Positions 14,901 through 24,900 of a stretch of 64,000 bases of DNA are shown in pieces (within the stretch, counting starts at the first letter, position 1; the number at the start of each line of letters is the position of its first letter). This DNA comes from Dipylidium caninum. Its lineage: Eukaryota > Platyhelminthes > Cestoda > Cyclophyllidea > Dipylidiidae. The notes under the pieces are model-generated. The model made no database searches. It saw only the letters and a list, made by a program, of their open reading frames with translations, and was not told the origin of the DNA. The stretch is from the NCBI GenBank assembly GCA_017562135.1, contig QEYB01001522.1:744001-808000 (forward strand). The letters are read 5' to 3'. A program made the position numbers and the translations under genes.

Positions 14901-17900
14901 TGGAGTCGTCAGTGGAGGGCGTTCGACGGCTCAGTTTTTGAAATGGTCTTTTCCGGCTCGGCTGCTCCTTCAGGCCACAGTCAGACCCAACTTCGAAGTC
15001 ATGCTTGGCTCCCAGCCTAGGAAGGCCCATACACGGACTCATGAGCCTCACGTCTTATAGTAATGCAAACAAATAAGGAAAGAGGTAGTAGGAAGTAAGT
15101 GCTCAGATCAAGCATTACAGAAGAATAGTAAACACAAGAATTAACTTACTGATGGCCAATTTCGTGGGCAATGATGTCGGCAGTTCCAAAGCCTCTGTCG
15201 ACAACAACAAGGCAGCTGCTCTCTCGACTGCACATGGCCTGGTAGTGAGCAACGCCTGGGGGATATTAAGACAGCAATGAGGTAAGTCTACGAGCCCCGC
15301 GGTTGGACAGATCATGCTGAATGGCATCCTCACGAGGGGAATTCTTCTCACTTTCTCCTGAGCCGTTTTTGCACGAGGTACCCTGCACTATGCAACACAC
15401 CAAATTTGTGTCTGAAGCTACAGCCTCGGGGTGCATACTCGACGCGTTTGAGAAATGGGCGATGCGCGGCAGAGCCTTTCCATTAATTACTGGGTGCCGA
15501 AGTGGTGTATCAGGCGGTTCCTCTTAAGGAAGCTGAGTGCATTCAAATTTTAAAAGAGCACTAACATCGCCTGAAACTCCGCCGTACAATAAAAATTCTA
15601 TATTTCAGCATCTCTTGGCCTGCGCTTTTTCACTTCCAGTGTTATTCACCACAGCCACATGATGTCATATAGCGCTTCGAGACGTGCATTTTTGACGCAG
15701 TCAGCCACCGACAGCGCTTTTTAACCTACATGAAACCACTAAGCTTGGCGCTCGTCTTTCGGTCACAATTTGGTGCTTTCTGCCGGCAACTTTGCCCACT
15801 TAGTGATGTGCACACCATTGTGTGTTCCAGTATACGAGTCAAAGTAGATAAAAGCAAGCTTCTTCATATAGGAACGATCGCATTCTGCGCTTTACCGCCT
15901 AAAGCCTTTGGCGATTTAAAAGTATCTTATTTGCCCCCATCCCAAAATAAACCGCATACTGTCGAGCACACTTTGGCCGTCAAACATCGAATCAGCATGA
16001 TGATGGAATGTGTTCACGGCACAAAAATTAGGAGATAATCCTCAAAGTGTCTTTTGTAATTATTTCTCAGCTGTCGCAACGTAAGTATCATAACACATAC
16101 CCAGGGCCGTGGTTTTGAAATTCCTATAATGAAAGCAAAAGGCGGTGTTACTAATAAAAGTCAAAACGTGAGAACGTGTCGATGAAGTACAACACTGAAA
16201 ATCTTGGAGGAAGCCAGTAGCCCAGCTAAGGTGCAAAAAGCAATTTCCATTTCATTGGTGTATTTTTTTCTTATGTTTGAGTCCATAAATGCACATTAAA
16301 TCCTGATTGAGATTAAGAATCGCCCAGTATATTATCCCCAGGGTGATCTGGATTGACCACTCATGGAGCTGCGCTTGTTGAAGAGTGAGAAGCTAGTCTC
16401 GGACTCTTCACATCTAGAATATCGGCGCCGTCGAATAATTATAGTGCGATTGCCATATTTTGGATAAGCAAAACACAACATTATGTAAACAACTAAATTC
16501 TGACTCACCCGACATTTAGGAGAATGGCGGAGTCCCAATTCATTGTCGGTCTCCGAACTCTGTTTAGCCAATGACAAAATTTACCCATAACTTCTTCGTG
16601 GTTTTTGTTCGACCAATCTTCGAGGCCTTCACGACGCTGCAAAGAGGAAATATATGAGGACTCGATACCGCAAAGTCGGTGTGCGTTTTCTCAGCTAAAA
16701 GTGTGGTAACCGGAGACAAATTATACAAGTGAACACCATGGGCAACAGCTTTTGAGGGTGGATGAATCCTGCGGAGCTGGTCGGATCAAAGCGCTGTGAC
16801 ATTTAACCTCAGCAGATAGAGATGCAAAATGGACGCCATTAGGAGGTGGTATTTGTACTTTGGTGGGGGGAGGTGGTTTAATGTAAACATTGCCTCAATG
16901 TCACATCGGGAAGTGCGACCTTTACGTCCATGCAGTGCAGAAATACTAAGGTCCTCCTCGGACCCACCCGTTAGCACTCGCAGTTGGTGAAATCAAGTGA
17001 CTTGAAATACCTCAACAGGTTGGCACTACTGCCTCAAACAAATCGTCGAAAGGAAACTTACAGCAAAGTTTGAGTCCAGTAGAATAATGTCTACAATACT
17101 GATTTTGATAGATGCTTTGAGACTAGAATGTTTGAAATTTTGGGCCACCTTAAAAGAAGATAAGATTACGCAAAATAACAAGTTGGAAGGACCAAGTAAT
17201 ACTAAGGTGAATCACTTAAACCTTAATGTTTCATGAATCTAAGAGATGCATAAAGTAGTTAAGCAATATGAATACTCTGGTGCTCTCAAAATTGAATTTT
17301 AAAGGCGCTTTTGAGTTATTACTGCATACTGCGCGAATATAACCAGGTAATTCAAGCAGAGATAGGTGGAAAGTATGGCAAAGATAGTTGAAAACAGAAC
17401 ACACTGAGCCGATTGTAGCGACTAAATATTCCGTGAGGCGACCTTTGAGAATAAGATGCATCTTCCTGGTTACCACGACGAGTAACTCAATGATGTTCTC
17501 CTCGGCCGCCTCGAAGCTGATTGTGGGCACCGCGTCGCCGGCTGTCATATTTATTTGCATTTGCGTTTCCCAGGCGCGGTCAACTTTGGCGTCGGACAAG
17601 TCGGATCCGCCATAGGACTGCGGCTCTTCCTCCATCTTCCACTGCCGCTGCATCGTCACCGTGTTCCGTTTTGAAAGCTTCATTACCGGGGGACGCAATT
17701 CTCGCGGTCGTTTGAGCATCCGCTTTGGCATTGTTGTTACGTCTGGAAGCACCCCAGTTGACTCAAGCCGGTCTGAAAACAAGAAAACTCTTTCTAACTA
17801 CGTTTAATTTATCTGCAGTGAGGAAAATATGATGAGTGCATACTCAAAATAAGGAAAAATCATTTGAAGTTTATTGCCCTTAGCCTCGTTTCTTAAGTCT

Positions 17901-19427
17901 ACATCCGCGGTGCAGTGGGTAGAAGGACTGGATCTTAAATTTAAACTTCGGGCAGTTTTCTGGCAAAAAGTTTCGAATGACTGCAGTCTTCGTTAAGCAC
18001 ACACACACGCACAAATACGAATTACTCGAGGGCAAAGAGAGGGGTCGGATAGGGGAGCCGCAAAGGATTGGAATACGGCACTTGTTCCCTACGCTGTGAA
18101 AATCCAACGCTCACCTAATTGTGGCAATAAGTGTACACATAACTGGCCAAATCGTAAGGGAGAAAGACCTTTTAAATTGGGAAATGGACTAGTTCGAAAG
18201 TGACAGAAATTTACCGAAGTCGAGCCCTCGTTTCGTGGAAAACCAACAGCGGTCCACGCCACAGTGGATGAGAATACAGCCCATGATCTACGCCAATTCC
18301 CACGCACCGCACAGTATGCTCCATAGGACTGGATGCGGATGGACCCGTTCCCACCATCAACAAACATTTCGAAGACAGAATGGAAAATGTGACTCCAAGA
18401 TACCGGCGGAAGGATTTTAATGTTCCCAAAGTTTTCGGTGTGCAATGGGCATTTGAAAGTTCTGTTCGGTTTGTCGCTGAGACACATATCTAACCGCTTT
18501 TTTTCATAGTAAGAAGGATAAGTTACATATCAAAAAAGGATCGTTTTCGCACATCTTTGCTTTGGTTTTCTTGTTTTTAGGATCTTGAATGTGTGCTTAA
18601 AAATAGAAAAAAAACAGGGTAACAGGATTTGACACCCGCCGAGGAGAAAGCCGCTGCTTAAGAATTTTTGGCAGTTTGCAAGTGTCATTCGCCACGCCTG
18701 TTGCAAAATATCACCGGAACAGATGCTTCCCTGAAGTGAAAGTTTTTCGGATCTATGGGATACTGTCGGTATTATGAAGAATTGCTAGTGGCTCCAAACC
18801 ATCGACGCATTCAAAAAAGGTTAAGCGGAAGTCTTTGATGTAGGCTAGGAGACGCAGCTTTACCAACGTTTATCTGCGTTATGCCCCATCTTCTCCTCCT
18901 CTGCGACGGTTTCTTTTATGCCTTGACTTAAACAGCTCACCTTCGAGCTTGTCATGCAAAGACACCAGGATCTGGTTTCCCCTTTCCTTGTCAGGATTTC
19001 TGTACTCTCCTGGGTGTAACAGTTCAAGAAGTAAATTTCCTATGAATACTGTTGGGCGCCTTCTTGACAGAAATTTACTAGCCGCGGTCTTGGTGTCCTA
19101 GGACCTGAGAAAAACGGCGTCGGTGGCGAAAACGCTGGCAATTTAAGCCAAGTTAATGACATTATAGGCTACCGGGTGCACAATGGGAATGAGGACATTA
19201 ACATTAGCACTTAAGCAAAGTGGATTTGAACTACAGAGGAATTAGCCAAAGGCCTTACCCAGCATTGTCCGATGATTGTCGATATCGTGGAAGTCGTATA
19301 ATAGTCCATCAACTTGACGTCGCAAGGTGCGAAAGCCGGGGACCTCCTGTTTGCTTCCCTCACGAAGGGGTATGAGCAAACACAGGATCACGAACAGGAA
19401 CAGCGCTGTGCTGCGTCTTATGTACAT
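911..19427 (-). CDS. gon-1: ADAMTS metalloprotease, GON-1/ADAMTS9-20 type (whole gene, about 26 or more exons)
   Basis: This is a secreted zinc metalloprotease gene. Family members cut extracellular-matrix proteoglycans; C. elegans GON-1 is needed for gonad migration. The modules appear in family order on the minus strand: signal peptide, prodomain, catalytic domain, disintegrin-like, central TSP1, Cys-rich, spacer, a TSP1 array and a terminal GON domain. The GON domain separates the ADAMTS9/20/GON-1 subgroup from other ADAMTS proteins. From the zinc-site exons (15238) to 4066 nearly every exon joins its neighbour in correct phase; the doubtful junction is 7786 to 6770. Unresolved parts are the prodomain, pieces of the catalytic domain (17.4-16.6 kb and 16.5-15.24 kb), one gap between the last TSP1 and GON (4.07-2.92 kb), and one junction inside GON. 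Expected length is over 1,500 residues. It has fewer TSP1 repeats than I recall for vertebrate ADAMTS9 or GON-1. Confidence 0.88.
3761..3796. repeat. (CTGT)n microsatellite
   Basis: An imperfect run of the tetranucleotide CTGT/GTCT lies in an intron between the TSP1 and GON parts of the ADAMTS gene. It has one CTCT and one TTGT interruption. Confidence 0.9.
4066..8828 (-). CDS. gon-1: ADAMTS C-terminal TSP1 repeat array (six exons)
   Basis: The exons are 8828-8347, 8264-7786, 6770-6435, 5679-5470, 4757-4491 and 4155-4066. They hold about eight thrombospondin type-1 repeats. Landmarks are WSWRQV with [16 protein letters not shown] joined to [44 protein letters not shown] joined to [20 protein letters not shown] joined to [16 protein letters not shown], and WWPVV joined to [16 protein letters not shown]. 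Five exons start exactly at the first Cys of a repeat in phase 0. The end of the 8264 exon is uncertain. Donor gtggac at 7785 leaves phase 2, while a weaker gtttac donor nine bases on would join 6770 in phase. The repeats near the 3' end are degenerate. Confidence 0.85.
9532..9847 (-). CDS. gon-1: ADAMTS exon: end of spacer and start of C-terminal TSP1 array
   Basis: The acceptor is tttttgtag before 9847, phase 0. The donor after TCC-G is gtgagt, phase 1. The exon begins [20 protein letters not shown], the usual last strand of the spacer (PDI.Y.Y). A 60-residue acidic and Ser-rich linker follows, longer than I remember for the family. The exon ends [17 protein letters not shown], the first Trp and CS..C of a new TSP1 repeat. 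The linker, which includes HHHLDP and SSPLLGLP, looks disordered and may be lineage-specific. Confidence 0.85.
11050..13524 (-). CDS. gon-1: ADAMTS cysteine-rich module and first part of spacer (five exons)
   Basis: The exons are 13524-13434, 12669-12539, 12187-12046, 11763-11653 and 11195-11050. Every junction keeps phase. They encode [13 protein letters not shown], then [11 protein letters not shown] with LPDGIPC and [10 protein letters not shown], then AGCDRVLGS with [13 protein letters not shown]. The last is a near-textbook ADAMTS CGGDgstC element at the end of the Cys-rich module. The spacer starts with [18 protein letters not shown] (family pattern V.IP.GA..I.I), then EEFRVQ and GAELYYSG. 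This part normally sets substrate choice and binding to matrix. The introns here are 0.3-1.2 kb and hold nothing else I recognise. Confidence 0.87.
13637..14643 (-). CDS. gon-1: ADAMTS disintegrin-like module and central TSP1 repeat (four exons)
   Basis: The exons are 14643-14445, 14367-14290, 14206-14061 and 13700-13637, all phase-consistent. The first follows the Met-turn exon in phase 2. It has [16 protein letters not shown], matching the ADAMTS disintegrin-like signature (PG..Y..DEQC...FG), with downstream Cys residues. The second carries [11 protein letters not shown] and the third begins [12 protein letters not shown], the usual KWC..G.C end of the module. The central TSP1 follows: [20 protein letters not shown] with RRECTSP, then GGQHCLG and RVRSCN. 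The two WxxW-type tryptophans and the CSRSCGGG motif are intact, so C-mannosylation and O-fucosylation sites are plausible. Confidence 0.88.
14801..15238 (-). CDS. gon-1: ADAMTS zinc-binding site and Met-turn (two exons)
   Basis: Exon 15238-15150 begins AMCSRESSC and ends [14 protein letters not shown] at donor gtaagt. Exon 15016-14801 begins at acceptor ttcctag with LGAKHDFE. Joined in phase they give the metzincin site HEIGHQLGAKHD (HExxHxxGxxHD), with three zinc-binding His residues and the catalytic Glu. About 45 residues further on, the exon has TIMSG, the Met-turn, and then [16 protein letters not shown], the usual C-terminal WS.CS...I..FL element. All catalytic residues are present, so the enzyme should be active. 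An insertion rich in basic and polar residues lies between the zinc site and the Met-turn. Confidence 0.9.
16509..16976 (-). CDS. gon-1: ADAMTS catalytic-domain exons (middle part)
   Basis: Two segments are covered. The well-supported one is 16636-16509, with acceptor ctttgcag and donor GTCGG/gtgagt. It encodes [12 protein letters not shown] followed by [11 protein letters not shown]. This matches the ADAMTS landmark of a helix with FC.WQ followed by D.AILL. A second, weaker segment begins near 16976 and reads [14 protein letters not shown], resembling the VRLV.L.....L.I strand just before it. Its donor cannot be fixed, and simple phases do not join the two cleanly. The following stretch down to 15238, which should supply the first Cys pair before the zinc helix, has not been found with certainty. 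Confidence 0.6.
17396..17772 (-). CDS. gon-1: ADAMTS exon: end of prodomain and start of catalytic domain
   Basis: The acceptor is ttttcag before 17772, phase 1. The first part is basic and polar, with [10 protein letters not shown] and a dibasic LSKR that could serve proprotein cleavage; a full RxKR furin site is not seen. About 90 residues in, the frame reads [14 protein letters not shown] and then [11 protein letters not shown]. This matches the start of ADAMTS catalytic domains (FVEVLVVAD..M, then an alpha helix). The 3' end is uncertain. A gtgtgt donor near 17396 is one choice. The frame stays open beyond it with plausible hydrophobic sequence, so the exon could be longer. Confidence 0.6.
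18215..18489 (-). other. Candidate prodomain exon of the ADAMTS gene
   Basis: This 275-base open segment lies between a possible acceptor (ggttag at 18490-18495) and a donor (gtaaat below 18215). Two frames are open throughout. One contains a Cys-Val-Gly pattern followed by Trp-Arg-Gly, loosely like the conserved Cys region of ADAMTS prodomains. The other has Cys and several Trp residues. Neither phase joins both the signal-peptide exon (phase 1 out) and the exon at 17772 (phase 1 in), so the boundaries or the exon itself may be wrong. A cDNA would decide. Confidence 0.3.
19259..19427 (-). CDS. gon-1: First coding exon of the ADAMTS gene: signal peptide
   Basis: The ATG at 19427 opens a 56-codon reading frame. 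It starts MYIRRS, then a hydrophobic core ([15 protein letters not shown]), then a polar stretch, which is a classic secretory signal peptide. The exon ends CTG-G at a good donor (gtaagg), leaving phase 1. That phase matches the acceptor at 17772. I chose this start because no earlier in-frame Met lies next to the hydrophobic core and because the next recognisable ADAMTS exon lies downstream on the same strand. A prodomain would normally be longer than the two exons seen here, so another exon may sit between them. Confidence 0.7.
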
Positions 19428-20014
19428 GAGTGAAAGACTGTTAATTGACTAGTAGTATATATTGTGTATACGTTAAAGATGTCTCTTCCTTTGTCGCAAT
19501 GACTTGTCGCAATGACTTGCGTAGTGCAGAGATTAATTGTTATCTGCTAGGATCCCGGACGTGCACAGGTGCACTCAGAGCAATGTTGCCTAATTTCCTT
19601 AAAAAAATTAACTTGATAGGACTATGTTGTATTGTCTGTGCATACGGGTAGACATATACAATCCGATAGGCAATTTTAATGGGTAAGAGTCACTTCAGCA
19701 TGCATCAGGCCTCAGTTTGATAAGACCCCGGCACTTGGGATGCAGGAGCGCACGTGCGCGTAACAGTGAACAAGACGTTGACGGCGATGATAATAATGTT
19801 CACCGGGCATCTAATGGCTCCAGCACAAAGAGTAGGGGATGACAAGTTGATTGACTAGAGTGTAGAGCAAAAACGCGGCGTCGATGGAAGAATGGGGGAG
19901 AAGCGAATGTAAAAAGGCCTAGGAGGCACGTGGACCCGGCGTGGTTGAAAGCACTTCTGCTAGTGAACTTGTCCGTGTGTGACGAGGCCCTTTCATAGCG
20001 ACTGCCGGCATCTG

Positions 20015-20040
20015 GCGCGTGTGCGCGAGCGCGCGCGCGC
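20015..20040. repeat. Alternating purine-pyrimidine GC tract
   Basis: A run dominated by GC/GT dinucleotides, ending in an unbroken (GC)n stretch just before 20041. Such tracts can form Z-DNA. It sits about 590 bases upstream of the ADAMTS start codon. Confidence 0.8.
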
Positions 20041-21576
20041 AACAAAGTAGGTCAGACTGGGCAGCCGACCAATGGCAGCCCGCCTGCGTCCCCAGTGGCC
20101 GACGGCGCAGCCCCGCTGTGGTCGAGCCGCGGACTGTCAGGGCGCCCGCACTCACGCGGGCCCCACGAAGAGCAGCCCCACTTTCTCACTGGCCAAGTTG
20201 CCTCTACCCTGCTTCCATACAAATGCCGCATTTGCGTCACCCCAATTGGCCTCCATTTTCCGCCACCCCACCTATTTTTTTTAAAAGTTATCTATTTGTG
20301 CAAAAGTCACATTCTGGCGCAATTGCCAATAGTAAACGGGATGAACACGTGTTATTCTACCAGGCCTACTTTCTCCTGTTCTTTGTGTGTTGACTGCCTA
20401 CAATTGTGCCTTGCCTCATCCATGAGTGGGTTTCAAAGTTAAGAGCAATCGAATAAAATATTCCGCTGATCTTCGGCTCAGCGTCAGCGAGCTTAAAACT
20501 CTAAAAATTGCGGAGATTAAAGTCAACTGACATAATAATAACGACTTCGAAGCCTTCACGTGTGCTTAAAGTTGTTTCATTTTTAGTTTGCATTAACTTC
20601 CTATTGTCTTAATTAAAAATTCCCCGAGCAAAGTCTGTTTTTACTTCAGAATGCAGTGGAATGTAATCCCTTCTGGTATACTATTTTAAACCCTATGTAC
20701 TAGGTCGGTACAGTCGAGTTGACAATATTATTGTCACCGAACGTCAGTTTAAGGGATAAGGTCCGGTAATTGTTTTTACTATGGAAGCGCACCTCAACGT
20801 TTGGCCACAAAGTCCATCCCGTGTTGAATTGGTTCAATTAGGTTTATTCCGCAGAAGACAAAGTTTAAGGTTTTCTGATTTACACCTAAACTATTAGTTC
20901 GCAAATGAGTGTTTATATAGGCATACTTTCTTGGGTTTACTCTTGAAAAGTAGTGGAAGTGCTTTCTTTATCGTTCGCTACCAGCAAATACACAGGGTGT
21001 AACTCAAAAATTCTGAGTTTCTTAGCACTTCGCCATATGCGTTGCTAAGGGCTTAACGTTGATGTGTGTTTACGATCTGACTTCTATCACTACGACTGAA
21101 CGCGCGTCTTCCTCTGACTCTCTGTCTCAGCTTCACGCTCCCCAAATTGGGGGTTGAGTGGTTGCGGACAGACGCAGAGAACATGCAAGAAATGTTAGAA
21201 TTTGGTATCATGGGGTGCAACGCGGGGGTGAGGCTCTGGCGGACGACGTAACGTATGAAATGGCCATTGCCCAAATGTGCATGCACTTGTTGGCCTCGAA
21301 TGTTATGCAAGGTGGAGCATATGTTGTAATTCGCCCAGTTGCACCTATGAAGGTGAACTGTCTTGACTGCTTCGTTGGCTTTATTTTCGTTTTTGCTACA
21401 GCCATCTAACAGTGCTAACAAAAGGCACTTTTAATTTATGCAACGTGCCGCCAATTACAAGTCATCACTGGTTACCTCAGTCTGCTTTCGCAAGAAATTA
21501 GGCCGCTCTCTTTGCGAATCACCCCCAATCTATTTACGGCTTCTCGGGGACGCGCGCAGTCGCAGGAGGAGGAGGT

Positions 21577-21588
21577 GGGGGGGGGGGG
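21577..21588 (+). repeat. Run of 12 G
   Basis: A homopolymer of 12 G follows a GGA repeat and precedes a GC-rich patch. It is prone to slippage and to assembly error. Confidence 0.9.
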
Positions 21589-21960
21589 CGGGGCTTTCCG
21601 TCTAGCAGCGAGAGCGCAGGAACCAGTGCGCCGAGGAAAGAAGAAGGCAAAAGTGATCGTCTACCTACAGGACACCTGCAGTCCCTAATGGAACCAGCAA
21701 TATCGTTTACGTCGCCGACTTAAATCCCCCTGGTGATTCATCAGCCGCCCACATCGTTACTTCAGACGGGCCAGGCATCGCCAGACACCGGTGCTGCAAT
21801 GCTCGGCGTCTGGTAAGCATTCTTCCGCGCTAACCGCTGCATCTGTGTAGTGACCCGTCCGTGTACGGGGGTGGGCAGGAAGTGAGCCCCAATCGTGGCA
21901 GCCCCTGGCGCGATTTCAATGGTGCCAACGATTCATTTGATATTCATGATTACGGGAGAA

Positions 21961-24900
21961 CTGGCCTAGGTTTGAGATCTGCACCAAACTTGTACTTTAA
22001 CAGCAGAAACCTCGACGGATGACAGAAGTTAGAGACTTCAGGAAGTCCTCCTTGACCTAAGGATTCAGAATTTGTTGTTCAAGTTAGCTCCTAGGGGTGA
22101 GACACAAGGAAAGTAGAGAGTGCTTCCAAACAACTGTTCTTGAAGATAACTTCCAATTACATTAAACTCAATGACTTCAATTGGCAATGATAATTCACAG
22201 GCGTGCATGTCAACTGCAGGAAAAATTACAACCCGTCGTACTTTAGACTTCCATCAAACCCCGATAAGAAGCTTTGGCATATTCGTCTATTTGTACAGCC
22301 ATTTTCAAAAATTAGTCACTACTGGACTAACATTTTCAGTTCAGTTGTGTGCATAAAGCCAAAATTGTTTCCCGGCACGAAGTCAAATTTGGACGAAATC
22401 ATTGTCAGTCTACACAAAAATACTCACTTTGGCCCTATGACGATTTGGTTAAGCATATTCATGTCGCCCATTCCTTGTCATCATTCCAAATCACCTTTTC
22501 CGCAATCAGGATAAAAGAAATTCGAGAGTTTGGATTAAGGCCAAATGAACCTGCTCGCCAATAGTTTAGACCAAACGAAACTGTCTTGTCAACGAGGATT
22601 TATAGCAATCGGAGGCCTCAAAACGTTGTATGATGGCAAGCATATTCCTCCCCCACGAATCTCTCTTTCAGGAACTCAAAATATCTCGCACTTCAGCCTT
22701 TGTATCTAAAAGTTATTTCCTCACTTCTCTTTAGTGATTCCTACTTACTTAAGGTAATTCAGTCCTTTCGTAATGACTGCCGTGACTGGCCCGAGGTAAG
22801 GACGTGCTGAGCTTTACCGGCTCCTTTTATGGCCTTCTCAGTTGGAACGCGGTCGTAACAAGAAGAGGCATTCTTAAATAATCCCTTCTGAATCACCCAT
22901 GTTCTCCACATCACCGCAGATAGACATCTGTGTCCCATATATAAGCTAGCGAGGGTGTTGGTGGTCAGGTGAACTCTTGAGGTGATTCAGTGCCATAATT
23001 TTTCCTCGTGCCTGGTGAAGATATACTAAGGAAATACAGCGGTCTTAGGATAGGTTAATGTTTTCCCAAATCCGCATTCCAGTAGAAGTGGTCTACGCTT
23101 TAGAGAACAAAGTAGTTCCTCCGAAAAATCGCTAACGCTTTTGGACTTTTGCTGTGCACTGACGATAACATCGCCTTTCGTGACCTTGGAGTACGAAGAA
23201 CAATTAGCTTAACCTACCACTTCCTCAGAAGATAAAAGATTCTTGCCGTGGCTCGGCAGGGCTGAAACACCTTCATGGACTGATAGCGATGGCAGTCACA
23301 GACGTGTGAGACAGCAGAAGGAGGGCAAAATGACCCCATCGAATGCCCATCGAAGGGGGTGCTTGAAGTGCTCGACCTCGTCTGTTTGACTTTGCATAAA
23401 TGGCAGTCGTTGTGGTGCCCTTGGTTTATCCAAATCCGCTTTAGTAAACCACACTTTTTGAAATTTAAAGTCCCTAAGACGACATCGGACTACTCTCATC
23501 GATGATACGTGCAGGGAAGGAGCACCGTTGAGCACAGACGGTGCGCCGATGGTGCATTTGGTTGGTTCTCCAAATTTCCACTCCTATGGAAGACCCTAGG
23601 GTGTTAGAGAAAACAGTTGGGCGTGAAGACCGGATCCTAGTAGGGTGCTCCATCGTAGTGCGGAGTAAAATGGAGAGAGCAAAACTGGTGTGTCCATGAT
23701 GGGAGGGCGGAAAATCCTAAGTTTCTTGAGCTCACGATAAAATGGCACCTACGTGGCCCTAGTTGCGTAAGAGATTAACACTTGTTTTTTTCCAGAACCC
23801 CTCTTCCTTAAATCTTCTAGTGAAAAAAAGAGGTTTGTTTAAGAGTAATATAGGAGTGTGTGGCGGCAGTTGTACAGTGGCCCTTCTGGCGAATCTTAGG
23901 TAACCTTATAGACTCCGCTTTCGCAAGCAGCCCATATTTCGTGGCGACCTTAAATGGGAAATGCCGAGGGTTCTGGACAGCCTGACAACGCAGTGGGCGC
24001 AGATGTCGGTGCTCACTCGGGGCAGTGGATGGCGGCATGTGGTGCCAGCGCGACGCCTTGGCAACCCGGAGGCAGCAAATTGTCTAAGTGCGCGTAAATA
24101 TTTCGCCCAAAACTTCGAAACATTAGGACCAAATTACTGCGTGCTTAATTAGCATTCCCGTAACATGACTGTGGCCTCGTGTAAATGAATTATTTTCCTA
24201 AGGACAGTAACTCGTTATCTGGCTCGCGGTTTGTGGGGGGAACAGTAGGGGAATGAGGGTTTTCTCATTCCCAACATGTCGCTATTATTAGGCAGGGCAA
24301 AGTTTTTCGTCAACTCAGCACCCTATTGGAAGAAGGTTTCCCTGTTTACTACTCCAAACTCAGTTTCGTTTCGAATGTCCAAGGGAGTTGACGAAAAAAG
24401 GGAACCAGTGCGCAGAGTTCAAAGAAGTGGGCCAGGCAGCATTCGCGTGTTGAGCAAAGGGTAAATTGGGGGAACACACGAGCGGTGGAAGTAATGATTA
24501 CACGAAAAATCGCCACACACTTCCCACGCCCCATGCATGTGGGGACATTAACGCTAAGGCTGTTGATTCACTCCCAAACACTAGCTGTCCACGGTGCTTG
24601 CCGCACCTCCTTACCTGTCATCTCCACTCATCCTCAGGCCTAATGAACAGTTCCCTTATCTTCATGCCAACGCTTATGCTGTCTGCCCCATGTCCCGCCT
24701 TCCAATTTTGCCTCTCTTTGCCCATGTTAAAGAACTCGGCTATTTCTCTCATTGTGGAGGAGCCTGCCTTATTTTACTCTGGGCGTCTGCGCAAGTCTTT
24801 TGCATCAACGCGAATATTTCCACTTCCCCCCCCCCCCTCCTACAGGGGATGAAATGAGTGTCTCCTGAGCAGCAAAACATTTTAGCATTTGCCGTCTACA

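Larger units (their letters stand above)
19428..21960. promoter_or_regulatory. GC-rich 5' flank of the ADAMTS gene
   Basis: This stretch upstream of the ADAMTS start has two CpG-rich patches, about 19970-20180 and 21540-21640. They contain an alternating GC run at 20015-20040 and a run of 12 G at 21577-21588. Several short overlapping open frames on both strands in the first patch are what high GC predicts. I see no exon with splice sites and family features. A promoter or enhancer role for the minus-strand gene is inferred from position and base composition only. Confidence 0.35.

Noticed and set aside
20019..20442. Overlapping open frames in the GC-rich patch
   Set aside because: Frames are open on both strands at once, as expected from high GC, and show no splice sites or family features.
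21053..21421. 122-codon minus frame (21421-21053) and 83-codon plus frame overlapping it
   Set aside because: Neither has recognisable domains; mutual overlap and base composition favour chance.
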